IMG/VR virus record: IMGVR_UViG_3300012532_000008
Coordinates: 1 to 36,034 of that record
Origin: a virus
Strand: one strand, 5' to 3'
Length of the DNA stretch: 36,034 nucleotides
Every line of letters begins with the position of its first letter. Position 1 is the stretch's first letter. The notes beneath the pieces are model-generated. The model made no database searches, had not been told where the DNA came from, and saw nothing but the letters and a program-made list of their open reading frames with translations. This document shows, piece after piece, positions 14,831 through 21,402 of the stretch. A program made the translations under genes and the position numbers.

Positions 14831-15020
14831 TGCGCCACCCCTTTTCATCGGAGATCACGTCTTCGATCCGCTGCCACAGCCGCTTTTGCTCCTGGGCGTC
14901 CGCCACGTTCACGAGCGCGGCGGCGTTCTTGATCGCCTTGAAGTTGCGGGTCCGGGGTTCGTATTTGCCCATGGCGATCCGCAGCCGCGGGCCTACAGGG
15001 CGGGAAAAGTCTCTTGCCAT
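14775..15020 (-). CDS. Small hypothetical protein
   Basis: An 81-residue protein; the ATG has GGAGAG upstream. The N-terminus is basic and Pro-containing (ARDFSRPVGPRLRIAMGKYE), followed by a helix (FKAIKNAAALVNVADAQEQKRLWQRIED) and an Ala-rich tail. No family recognised. It is followed by a tRNA-like element and, in another frame, by a candidate micropeptide. Confidence 0.6.
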   Translation of the reverse strand: MARDFSRPVGPRLRIAMGKYEPRTRNFKAIKNAAALVNVADAQEQKRLWQRIEDVISDEKGWRNERSDSGADAATAAAALV

Positions 15021-15080
15021 CGTCGTCTCTCCGTTGGAAGTGTAGACATTACAGCACGCTGACAGTTCGCGTCTAGTGTC

Positions 15081-15773
15081 TCAGAATGAGTCACTGGCGT
15101 CGATCGTTTCCTCGCTCTTCTTTGGCGCGAACCGCTCCGGGCAGTCCGCGATGTCGCAGAACCGGCATTCACTTTCACTCGGCGCGCGCGGTGGCTCGGT
15201 GTCGGCGCCGATGAGGGTCAGCGTCGACCAGATCGCTTGCTGGGCCCTGTCGTCGAGCTCGCCCGGCGGGATCGGTGACGTCTTGCCGCGGTATTCTACG
15301 GCGCCCTCTACGGTCAGCCCTTTGAGCTTTTGCCGCGCCAGCGACAGCATGTAAATCAAGACCTGCCAGCGGTCGCTGCGGCGTTCCTTCCCGCTCTTCT
15401 CGTCGAAAATGACGGCGCGCGCACCCTTCACGGCGACCAGGTCCGGCTTGCCGGCGAGAGTCGCGGCGCGCCCTTCGAGTTTGAAGCTGTTGGCTTCCTC
15501 CAGGGTCACCGCCCAGCCGTCAGCCTCCAGGAGCTTCCGGCGGTCCTGAACCATCTTGTTGTGCTCGCGGGTCCATGTGCTCCGGTCGAAGTTGTCGTCC
15601 CGGTCGCGCTTCGCGTAGCGGTAATGGGACTTGAACCAGGCCGCCCACTGACAGGAGCTGCCAGCCAGCAGCGGAGTCGCCCAGGAGACCCATATATAGG
15701 GCCGCCGCCGCCGGCTGTTCCGGACGTCATCGCCAAGCTGTTGATCGCCGCCCAGCGGTAGCTGATTGCTCAC
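15081..15773 (-). CDS. Cas4/RecB-like PD-(D/E)XK nuclease with Fe-S cysteines
   Basis: The GTG at 15773 is chosen because it overlaps the upstream stop as GTGA and has GGGGAGG before it, giving 230 residues. Visible motifs are Cys41, a core GKPDLVAV with Asp111, VIFDEKSGK (Asp124, Lys126), RWQVLIYML (the QxxxY motif at 137-141), and a C-terminal C-x2-C-x4-C at 203-211. One N-terminal cysteine plus a C-terminal trio is the 4Fe-4S signature of Cas4 and AddB-like nucleases. No CRISPR array or other cas gene is in the window, so this is a phage recombination nuclease rather than an adaptation module. Confidence 0.82.
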   Translation of the reverse strand: MSNQLPLGGDQQLGDDVRNSRRRRPYIWVSWATPLLAGSSCQWAAWFKSHYRYAKRDRDDNFDRSTWTREHNKMVQDRRKLLEADGWAVTLEEANSFKLEGRAATLAGKPDLVAVKGARAVIFDEKSGKERRSDRWQVLIYMLSLARQKLKGLTVEGAVEYRGKTSPIPPGELDDRAQQAIWSTLTLIGADTEPPRAPSESECRFCDIADCPERFAPKKSEETIDASDSF

Positions 15774-15955
15774 CTGAACCTCCCCGGGTTGTCGATTCGC
15801 CCGTTTCGGTCGCGCTGGCGGTTGCTCTCCAGGCAGGCGGCCAGATACCAGCCCACTCCGGCGATCGCGGTCAGCGCTCCACCGAACGACCAGGGCACCG
15901 GCGCCGCCATCATAACGATCGCGCCGATGACGATGAGAGCTGCGCCAAATCTCAT
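15770..15955 (-). CDS. Two-TM small membrane protein
   Basis: A 61-residue protein; the ATG overlaps the upstream stop as TGATG, with GAGGG upstream. Two hydrophobic helices (residues ~4-19 and ~26-42) are followed by a basic, polar C-terminal tail (NRQRDRNGRIDNPGRFR). It is coupled to the Cas4-like nuclease by GTGA. One of several small membrane proteins in the early cluster; function unknown. Confidence 0.6.
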   Translation of the reverse strand: MRFGAALIVIGAIVMMAAPVPWSFGGALTAIAGVGWYLAACLESNRQRDRNGRIDNPGRFR

Positions 15956-16554
15956 CAATCCCTCGGGTCGACAGTGCCGACAAGGCCGGGCACCGCGTTG
16001 GGTGTCGGCACTCCAGCCGGGTCGTCGTTGACGTAGTTACGGGTTCCCCTGAGCGTTACGCGCTCGCTGGGGGCCTGGGGGTATTCGCCGGCTTGGGGGA
16101 ACCCGACGAGCTCCGCCGCCGCCGCGTCCAGGGCGTTCCGTAATTTGGCGTTCTGGACCTGTAGCGTCTTGAGCTGTCGATCGCGCTTCTCGGCCCTCGA
16201 TGGTGTCTCAGGGCTCGGCATCGCATCGCCGCCGTAGCCGTTGAAAACCGTTTTCAATGCCTGGTATCCGTCGCTGTCGACCCGGAGGTTCGCGCTTCGG
16301 TAGCCGCCTTTCCCGTCCGGTTCGGTGATCGTCAGCTTCAGCGCTTGCTGGTTCGGCTCCTGGGCGATGACCAGGCGCCCCCATCCCTTCGTTGACGGAA
16401 TCCCGTAGACGTGGGCCGCCCGGCAGAGCGTAAGGCGCGCCGGCTCGGTTTCGTTGTCGCTCGTGTCGGCGGTCATTACTGGGGCCGTGTCGTCGTCCCA
16501 GGTATCGCCGGTCCTGGAGCTGGTCATCATCGGTTCCGCTGCTGTCTCGTCCAT
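15955..16554 (-). CDS. Hypothetical protein downstream of an RNA pseudoknot
   Basis: A 199-residue protein whose GGGGAA site follows a possible pseudoknot directly. The first ~40 residues are acidic and Thr-rich. Residues ~42-115 look ordered (LTLCRAAHVYG, GWGRLVIAQEPN, LKLTITEPD, ANLRVDSDGYQALKTV), and residues ~122-150 form a coiled coil. The Pro-rich tail is disordered. No family recognised. It is the fifth gene of the run that starts with the AAA+ ATPase, so it may belong to that system. Confidence 0.65.
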   Translation of the reverse strand: MDETAAEPMMTSSRTGDTWDDDTAPVMTADTSDNETEPARLTLCRAAHVYGIPSTKGWGRLVIAQEPNQQALKLTITEPDGKGGYRSANLRVDSDGYQALKTVFNGYGGDAMPSPETPSRAEKRDRQLKTLQVQNAKLRNALDAAAAELVGFPQAGEYPQAPSERVTLRGTRNYVNDDPAGVPTPNAVPGLVGTVDPRD

Positions 16555-16566
16555 GTGGCTTTTCCC

Positions 16567-16607
16567 CTTCAGGCGGATGCGGGCGAGAGCCTGAAGCCCC
16601 CGCCCGC
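16567..16607 (-). promoter_or_regulatory. Candidate H-type RNA pseudoknot before a ribosome binding site
   Basis: In the minus-strand transcript GCGGGCG pairs with CGCCCGC (7 bp), and CTTCAGGC, lying in the loop of that stem, pairs perfectly with GCCTGAAG (8 bp) downstream. The order stem 1, GGGG, stem 2, TCT, stem 1, ATCC, stem 2 is an H-type pseudoknot layout. The second helix ends directly against the GGGGAA site of the gene starting at 16554. This resembles translational operators such as autoregulatory phage leaders; the function is inferred. Confidence 0.5.
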
Positions 16608-16616
16608 GGTCCCGCG

Positions 16617-17543
16617 CTACTCGTCCAGGTTGTAGCTACGCCCGCCGGTGACAACCAGGCGATCGAGCTGTGTTTTTACCTCGGTGAACCGCGCGCGCGT
16701 GGCGTCTCGAACCGCCCGGGAGTTTCGGAGAGCCCGCGGCGTCACGCCGGCCAGGAGCGCGCGCGCCTCGTCGACAACCCGCTGCAGCTCGGCATCGTCC
16801 GCGATGTCGCGGGCCTTGAAGTTCGAAAGGAATTCGTCCAGGTTCTCAACAAGCGAAGCGTTGAACCGCTTCCCCTTGCCGCTGGCGTCCGGGGTCAGCC
16901 GATCGACCATGTGATCGACCAGCTCCGCGACTTCCGCGCGCAGCACGTTGCGCGACTCGTCCAGCACGGACTGCCATTGACTCGCGGCCTTCTCCTGCTC
17001 GCGGGCGAAAATGTCGCCGCGGATGCGCTCTAGGCCGGACGGGGCGCCCAGGGTGAAGTAGCGAACCTCCGCGCCAAACGTCTCCCGGACGCGCTCGACC
17101 GTGGGGTATTCCTCCGCCCGGAAGTGTGGGCCCAGCCGCCGGCGCGCCTCGTCGACGCTGCGATCGTAAACGCCCAGGAATTCGGGCACGAGCACGCGCG
17201 CCCGCTCGTCCAGGCGCGCCCGCAGCTCGTCGTCGACGGGCCCCAGCAGCTCATACGAGATCATGTAAACCCCGCTGCGGAAGAGGGCCGGGCCGCTCAC
17301 TTTGGTTTCCAGCCACCGGCGGATCGCGCCGTCGTGCTTGCGGATGGCGTCCAGCTCCGGCGCGTCCAAGAGATCCTTGGAAACGTGGATCATCTCGGCG
17401 TCGGATTCGACGCCCGGCTTCAGGTCGCCAACGTTCATCTTGCGTTTCGTTCCCAGGCGCCGGAGCTCCAGGGAGAGGCAGGCGGCGCGCTCGAAGATCG
17501 TAGCGGCCGGGGTTGCGGCGTCGAGGATGGCGGTTGCGTTCAT
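16617..17543 (-). CDS. DUF3150-like helical protein next to AAA+ ATPase
   Basis: A 308-residue protein; AAGGAG lies ten bases before the ATG. It is almost entirely helical: an N-terminal LSLELRRLGTKRK, then LDAIRKHDGAIRRWLETK, a short LFRSGVYMIS strand, FLGVYDRSVDEARRRLG, and long C-terminal helices. The layout resembles DUF3150, which often accompanies MoxR-type AAA+ ATPases in phages and integrative elements; this match is tentative. It ends in RSYNLDE, like two other proteins of the cluster. Its neighbours, the AAA+ ATPase and two small Ycf35/DUF2997-like genes, support a shared complex. Confidence 0.6.
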   Translation of the reverse strand: MNATAILDAATPAATIFERAACLSLELRRLGTKRKMNVGDLKPGVESDAEMIHVSKDLLDAPELDAIRKHDGAIRRWLETKVSGPALFRSGVYMISYELLGPVDDELRARLDERARVLVPEFLGVYDRSVDEARRRLGPHFRAEEYPTVERVRETFGAEVRYFTLGAPSGLERIRGDIFAREQEKAASQWQSVLDESRNVLRAEVAELVDHMVDRLTPDASGKGKRFNASLVENLDEFLSNFKARDIADDAELQRVVDEARALLAGVTPRALRNSRAVRDATRARFTEVKTQLDRLVVTGGRSYNLDE

Positions 17544-17578
17544 GGTCGTCTGCTCCTTTGTGACGGGTTGACGGGTGT

Positions 17579-17776
17579 TTACTTCTGCTCGATGTGTGTA
17601 TGGCTGTGCGTGTTGCCGTGCGCGTGCGGGCGGCGCTGCCTGGTGGCCTCCCCTCCGGTCAGGCGCGCGAAGTCGTTCATAAAGGCTTCCGCGCTCTGGT
17701 GATTGGCGGGGCTGATCGGGCTCGTTTCCGTCTTGATGGTCCCGTCAGCCAGGATCTCGATCTTCATCTCGTCCAT
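17579..17776 (-). CDS. DUF2997-like small protein with His-rich tail
   Basis: A 65-residue protein with GAGG before the ATG. Residues 4-25 (MKIEILADGTIKTETSPIS) resemble DUF2997, whose members begin with two strands and a Gly turn and are usually followed by an Ala/Phe helix, here SAEAFMNDFARLTGG. DUF2997 genes typically lie beside DUF1257 (Ycf35-like) and Ycf46-type AAA+ ATPase genes, which is the case here. The last ~15 residues contain five histidines (PHAHGNTHSHTH), a possible metal-binding tail. The family call rests on pattern and context. Confidence 0.6.
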   Translation of the reverse strand: MDEMKIEILADGTIKTETSPISPANHQSAEAFMNDFARLTGGEATRQRRPHAHGNTHSHTHIEQK

Positions 17777-17778
17777 GG

Positions 17779-18102
17779 TTACCTCTTCGTCACGGCGTAG
17801 CTGTTGGTTCCGGTTTGCTTCAGCGTCCAGCCGTTGCGCGCGGCCGTCGCCTGCACAACCTGGTGGCTGTATGCGGTCTTGAGCCGATCGGCGGCGCGGC
17901 CGACTTCCTCCGCGCTCTGCCCGTCGCGGCCGCTCAGCCGGCCGTTTTGGAGGACGTAGTCCGATCCGTCCAGGGTGAAGTAGACCGTCGCGCCGGCGGT
18001 CCTGACATTGGTAACACCCAGGGCCTTTAGGCCCCGGGTGAGCAAATCCGGGTGCATTTTCGGCATGTCAACCCGGTTGATGATGACGCTATCGCAGGGC
18101 AT
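17779..18102 (-). CDS. DUF1257 / Ycf35-like protein
   Basis: A 107-residue protein starting four codons after the ATPase stop. It has the Ycf35 layout: an N-terminal strand, then LLTRGLKALGV, a beta segment around VYFTLDGSDYVLQNGRLSG, a helix ending DRLKTAYSHQVVQATAARNGW (family form: AYxxxxV...A...G), and a closing NSYAVTKR strand. In cyanobacteria and plastids Ycf35 is conserved but poorly understood, and bacterial DUF1257 genes cluster with AAA+ ATPases and DUF2997. Function unknown; a substrate or adaptor for the ATPase is plausible. Confidence 0.65.
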   Translation of the reverse strand: MPCDSVIINRVDMPKMHPDLLTRGLKALGVTNVRTAGATVYFTLDGSDYVLQNGRLSGRDGQSAEEVGRAADRLKTAYSHQVVQATAARNGWTLKQTGTNSYAVTKR

Positions 18103-18105
18103 CGG

Positions 18106-19653
18106 TTACGACTCCATGAAACGGCGTTTTGCGGTCCCGGTCGGCCCGTCCGCCGGGTGCGTGTAGGGCCCGACGTGCGAAGCGCTCAGGAACTTCCCCG
18201 CGGCCGCGCGCCGGAGCCGCTCGATTGAATCGGGATCGCTGACCGACACCGGCACGATCCGCCGCGCCATCTCCGCGATCGGCTTCCGCATCTCGAACGC
18301 CAGCCGGCAGACGTTGCGAACCTCGGCGCCCGTCCAGCCCTCGGACAGCTCTAGCAGCTCGTCGAGGTTCTCGCCCTGCAGCCCATAGCGCAGCAGGTTG
18401 ATCGTCCAAATCGGGTGCAGTTCTTCGCGCGTCGGCACGTCGAAAAACCAAATGCCGTGCACGAACCGGCGCCGCAGCTCCGGCGGCAAAACATCCAGCT
18501 TGTTGCACGTCGCCACGAAATACGCGCCGCTGCCGGCGATCGCCTTGATGACCTTCATGGCTACGCGGATGTTTTCCTCCGACTGCCCGACAAGCGAGCC
18601 CTTCAGCGCGCCGAGGTCCAGCTCCAGCGTCGGCACCTGGTGCGACCGGCCGAGGGTCTTGCTGTAGATCGACTTGCCGGATCCAGGGGGCCCGACTGCG
18701 ATGAGCCCGCGCCATTCGTTGTCTTCCATCTCGCGGAGGATGACGCCCAGCGCATCCTGGCTGACCCCGGAGCTGTCCGCGATCGCGCCGCTTGCGCCGG
18801 CCATGTGCTTCTCGATCTCGTCGATTCGAATGATGGCGCGCGGTGGGAGCGAGCCCTCAAACATCTGCCGGCCGTGCTCCTTCGCCGCTTCGAGCCCGCC
18901 GACGTCGTCAAAGGTTTCTCGCCCGTTGTCGAACTTCAGCCCGCGCGTCTGCTGGACGAACGCCTTCTTGCGGCTCCAGAGCTGATCCAGGTCCAGCCGC
19001 TTATCAGCCGCCGCCAGACTCATCGCCGTCGACTGCTCGACGGGGAACACAGCCAGCCCGCTGAGCGCTTCAACGGCATGGCGGATCGTCTCGTCGTCCG
19101 GCTGCGCCATGTCCTTGGTTGCCTCGCGCGCGAATGCGATTTGCTCGACAACGATCGCGCGAATGACGTCTTCGCCGGGCAGCGGTTCGTCAAACGTCAT
19201 GACGTCTTGCTGCAGCTCGATCGGAAGCTGCATCACTGGCCCCAGCAGCACCAGCGTCCGCTGGTTCTCCTTGAACAGCTCGCGCAGGTTCATGACGCCC
19301 TGCAGCACGGCCGGCTCGTTGAAAAAGCGCTGCGCGTTCAGCAGGAACAGGATCGTCCGCTGCGGGAGCTTCGTTGCCATCGTCAGCGCTTCGATCAGGT
19401 TCAGCCCGGGCGTCTGACCGGGGAACGAGTCGGCTGGCATAATCGCCTGAATCGCCGGCTGCCCCTGGTCGTTGACGGGCATAAACCCGCGGCAGCAATC
19501 CCACTGCACGATCGGCGGGATCTTGGTGGCGTCGGCGTAGCTCTTGGAAATCGTCGCCATCGTGGCCCATTGGTCGGCGGTCGAGATCGCCACGAGCGGC
19601 GTTGACACCTTCCGGGCGGTTTTCAGAAGATCAGTGATCATGTCCTCTCTCAT
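18106..19653 (-). CDS. Ycf46-like AAA+ ATPase with permuted Walker B before Walker A
   Basis: A 515-residue protein; ATG preceded by AAAGGAACCGCCG. Residues 1-240 resemble the degenerate N-terminal ATPase domain of Ycf46, including TLVLLGPVMQLPIELQQD near 133-150. The C-terminal AAA+ domain has all motifs in an unusual order: DVGGLEAAKE (~250), then Walker B IIRIDEIEK (~274-282) with its following helix, then Walker A GPPGSGKS (321-328), LDLGALKGSLVGQSEENIR (~345), sensor-1 VATCNK (~380), arginines at PPELRRRF (~391) and a sensor-2-like GWTGAEVRN (~439). Walker B and helix 3 therefore precede the P-loop, with no frameshift or break. Remodelling activity is inferred. Confidence 0.85.
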   Translation of the reverse strand: MREDMITDLLKTARKVSTPLVAISTADQWATMATISKSYADATKIPPIVQWDCCRGFMPVNDQGQPAIQAIMPADSFPGQTPGLNLIEALTMATKLPQRTILFLLNAQRFFNEPAVLQGVMNLRELFKENQRTLVLLGPVMQLPIELQQDVMTFDEPLPGEDVIRAIVVEQIAFAREATKDMAQPDDETIRHAVEALSGLAVFPVEQSTAMSLAAADKRLDLDQLWSRKKAFVQQTRGLKFDNGRETFDDVGGLEAAKEHGRQMFEGSLPPRAIIRIDEIEKHMAGASGAIADSSGVSQDALGVILREMEDNEWRGLIAVGPPGSGKSIYSKTLGRSHQVPTLELDLGALKGSLVGQSEENIRVAMKVIKAIAGSGAYFVATCNKLDVLPPELRRRFVHGIWFFDVPTREELHPIWTINLLRYGLQGENLDELLELSEGWTGAEVRNVCRLAFEMRKPIAEMARRIVPVSVSDPDSIERLRRAAAGKFLSASHVGPYTHPADGPTGTAKRRFMES

Positions 19654-19702
19654 CGGCGGTTCCTTTCGTCTAGGTCCAGTCTTTGTGTGTCCTCATCTTG
19701 CC

Positions 19703-19735
19703 GCCGCTCGTCCCCGCGATGGGGACGGCAGCGGC
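19703..19735 (-). other. Strong intercistronic hairpin
   Basis: GCCGCT-C-GTCCCC pairs with GGGGAC-G-AGCGGC around a five-base loop, with a two-base bulge. It lies in the 93-base gap between the gene ending at 19747 and the AAA+ start. No U-run follows on either strand, so it is not a standard intrinsic terminator. It may stabilise or segment the message. Confidence 0.5.
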
Positions 19736-19746
19736 TCGCATTCCGA

Positions 19747-20172
19747 TCAGAGTTCGACGGCCGGAAGGTCGGCGATCGTGGCGTGAATGGCCGCTTGCCA
19801 CTTGGCGCGTCCCTCGGCATCGCCCTCTGCAATCGCCAACTCGTCTCCGACTCCTCGGATCGCGTCGATGATCTGCCCTACTGTTGCCTGCTCCAGCAGC
19901 ACGCCGCGCCGCGCCGACCCCCCCTTCTCACCCTGGTAGCACGTCGAGTAATCGTAGACGCCGTAGATGATCGCGCGGCCGTCAGCGTGCTGGCGGACAC
20001 GGAGCGTGCGCTCCCATTCGCGGTTCGGCAGGTTGCCGCGTCCGTCGCTGTCGTCGTCGTCGCCCGCGCCATTGTCCGTAGCGATCACGGGCCACTCATC
20101 CTCGCGGATTTTGACGGGCGGTCTGTTGCTCAGAGTGATCGTGCGGGTCTTGGTTGTTGTGGTGTCGGTCAT
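19747..20172 (-). CDS. Hypothetical protein upstream of AAA+ ATPase
   Basis: A 141-residue protein; ATG with GAGGACACC upstream. A Thr-rich N-terminus is followed by RTITLSNRPPVKI, an acidic Asp run (~37-42), then RTLRVRQHADGRAIIYGVYDYS with TCYQGEKGG, and a C-terminal helical half ending IADLPAVEL. The centre looks like a small beta domain with an aromatic, Gly-rich loop. No family recognised. Immediately upstream of the AAA+ gene in the same direction, so it may be expressed with it. Confidence 0.65.
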   Translation of the reverse strand: MTDTTTTKTRTITLSNRPPVKIREDEWPVIATDNGAGDDDDSDGRGNLPNREWERTLRVRQHADGRAIIYGVYDYSTCYQGEKGGSARRGVLLEQATVGQIIDAIRGVGDELAIAEGDAEGRAKWQAAIHATIADLPAVEL

Positions 20173-20308
20173 GGTGTCCTCGTATCTGCCGTGGTGCCGG
20201 ATGGCCGTCCGGCGCGGTCGTGCGTGTCAGTAGCCGTCGCAGTCGTGCCCGCCGCAGCCCGCCGCAGGAGCGCCCCGAGCCGAACGACGAGCAATTGCCG
20301 TCCGTGAT

Positions 20309-20515
20309 TTATTCCTCGTCTCGGTCGTCGTAGTCGTCGCACGCGCAGCCGCGGGGCCCTGGGAGCGTTCCGCACTCGGAGCACGGCTCCAGGCTGGGAT
20401 CGGTTACTTCCTCCGGTTCGTCGTTTTCCACTTCCACCAAAGGCTGGTTATCGCCGCCAGGAGCATCGGCACCGCTGCGATCTCTTCGTGATGTTTGCGC
20501 GTTGTCTGCATTCAA
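20309..20515 (-). CDS. Acidic cysteine-rich protein, TTG start (overlaps alternative frame)
   Basis: A TTG five bases after AGGAGG opens a 68-residue frame: a polar, disordered first half, then VENDEPEEVTDP, CSECG with a CAC further on, and an acidic DDYDDRDEE tail. The CxxC...CxC pattern suggests one metal site. An ATG four bases further on, using the same ribosome binding site, opens a different frame (20404-20511). Which is used, or both, cannot be told from sequence alone. Confidence 0.45.
   Translation of the reverse strand: MNADNAQTSRRDRSGADAPGGDNQPLVEVENDEPEEVTDPSLEPCSECGTLPGPRGCACDDYDDRDEE
20404..20511 (-). CDS. Candidate 35-residue single-TM peptide (alternative frame)
   Basis: This ATG is eight bases after AGGAGG, a good spacing. 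The 35-residue product has a polar start (MQTTRKHHEE), a hydrophobic helix (IAAVPMLLAAITSLWW) and a basic end (KWKTTNRRK), like the other single-TM micropeptides here. It lies inside the TTG-started acidic gene in another frame. Both could be real. Confidence 0.45.
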   Translation of the reverse strand: MQTTRKHHEEIAAVPMLLAAITSLWWKWKTTNRRK

Positions 20516-20600
20516 TCTGCCCTCCTGTTTGCTGATAAGCAACCGGCGCGCCCACTTCGCGCCGGCTGTGGAGCATACGCCCATTGTGGGGGGCTGTCAA

Positions 20601-20993
20601 TCAGGGCCGCAGGCCGGGCAGGTAAGAGCCCGGACACATGCGGCCGGCGGTCGAGTGACCTGGGATCGAAGCGTTCGCGGACAGGTCGGACGTCTTGAAC
20701 TGCTGCGAGCACCTGGAGCACTGGAGCCGGCCGGCCTTCCCCAGCACGGCGACCGTTACCGTCGTCGCGGGGGATTCCTCCGGCAGTCGCGCGGCCAGGG
20801 CGTGCGCGTGGCGCGTGGCCGATGCTACGGACTTCCGCGCCTTCGCCACCGCGCGCGCGGCCTCGCGGCACCCCTGGGTCATCAGGGCGTGCTGCATCTT
20901 CCAGAGCTGCGCGCCGGCCGTCTCACAGATGGCGATCCGGAGCGCGGCGCGCGTCTTAGGTTCGAGCGTTTCAACTAGTGATTGTTTTCTCAT
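20601..20993 (-). CDS. Helical protein with C-terminal zinc ribbon
   Basis: A 130-residue protein; AAAGGAACCGCCG precedes the ATG, identical to the leader of the AAA+ gene. Residues 1-70 are helical and Ala/Arg-rich (SLVETLEPKTRAALRIA, EAARAVAKARKSV). Residues ~87-125 hold CSRCSQQF and a later HSTAGRMCPGSY, a probable C2HC zinc site. It overlaps the upstream gene by 23 bases. Likely a nucleic-acid- or protein-binding small protein, family unknown. Confidence 0.65.
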   Translation of the reverse strand: MRKQSLVETLEPKTRAALRIAICETAGAQLWKMQHALMTQGCREAARAVAKARKSVASATRHAHALAARLPEESPATTVTVAVLGKAGRLQCSRCSQQFKTSDLSANASIPGHSTAGRMCPGSYLPGLRP

Positions 20994-21183
20994 CGGCGGT
21001 TCCTTTCGGTTTGCGTGCGACGACCAGGTAAAACCAGACTTCCGCGCCGCCCCCCTTGCAGCGGCGCGGCATGACTCGAACGTGGCAGCCTTCCGCGGTG
21101 TAAACCCGCTTGAGCTGCCGGGCGCCTTCCTCGGTCTGGACGACGCGCGCGGCGTGCAGGGGCAGCGATCGGTATTCGGCCAA
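20971..21183 (-). CDS. Small basic hypothetical protein
   Basis: A 70-residue protein starting at TTG directly after the upstream TGA, with GGAGG about nine bases before it. The sequence is basic with beta-like segments (YRSLPLHAARVV, GCHVRVMPRRC, EVWFYLVVARK) and two cysteines. It overlaps the next gene by 23 bases. No family recognised; small beta-rich DNA- or RNA-binding fold possible. Confidence 0.6.
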   Translation of the reverse strand: MAEYRSLPLHAARVVQTEEGARQLKRVYTAEGCHVRVMPRRCKGGGAEVWFYLVVARKPKGTADEKTITS

Positions 21184-21402
21184 TCAGTCAGCCTCCTCGA
21201 TACTCTCGATCTCGCGGTCGGTTTCGTCGGCGGTTTCCTCGTCGGTGCAATCCAGGCTGACGCCCTCGGGAGGGTCACAGCCGCCGCAGAGCGAATCGCG
21301 GATCTCGTCCTCAGTGAGCGGACAATTAGCCGTCACGATCCAGCGTTCGCGGATCGTGCCGGTGCAGATCGCGCGGACGACGTAGCGGTGAATGCGCTTC
21401 AT
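21184..21402 (-). CDS. Small acidic protein with CGGC
   Basis: A 72-residue protein. The ATG at 21402 overlaps the upstream stop as ATGA, which decides it over an earlier in-frame start. It begins basic and beta-like (RIHRYVVRAI, TIRERWIVTA), then has CPLTEDEIRDSLCGGCDPP and a strongly acidic tail. Four cysteines may bind zinc. Function unknown. Confidence 0.65.
   Translation of the reverse strand: MKRIHRYVVRAICTGTIRERWIVTANCPLTEDEIRDSLCGGCDPPEGVSLDCTDEETADETDREIESIEEAD

Noticed and set aside
15081-15773. Cas4-like gene as evidence of a CRISPR system
   Set aside because: No repeat-spacer array and no cas1, cas2 or effector gene is present; Cas4-like nucleases are common in phages.
18415-19605. 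Plus-strand open frame opposite the AAA+ gene
   Set aside because: Antisense shadow; the minus strand has all AAA+ motifs.
20173-20308. Possible short gene ending CGGHDCDGY
   Set aside because: No start codon with a ribosome site in that frame; only a small GCCGGA/TCCGGC hairpin (20196-20213) is supported here.
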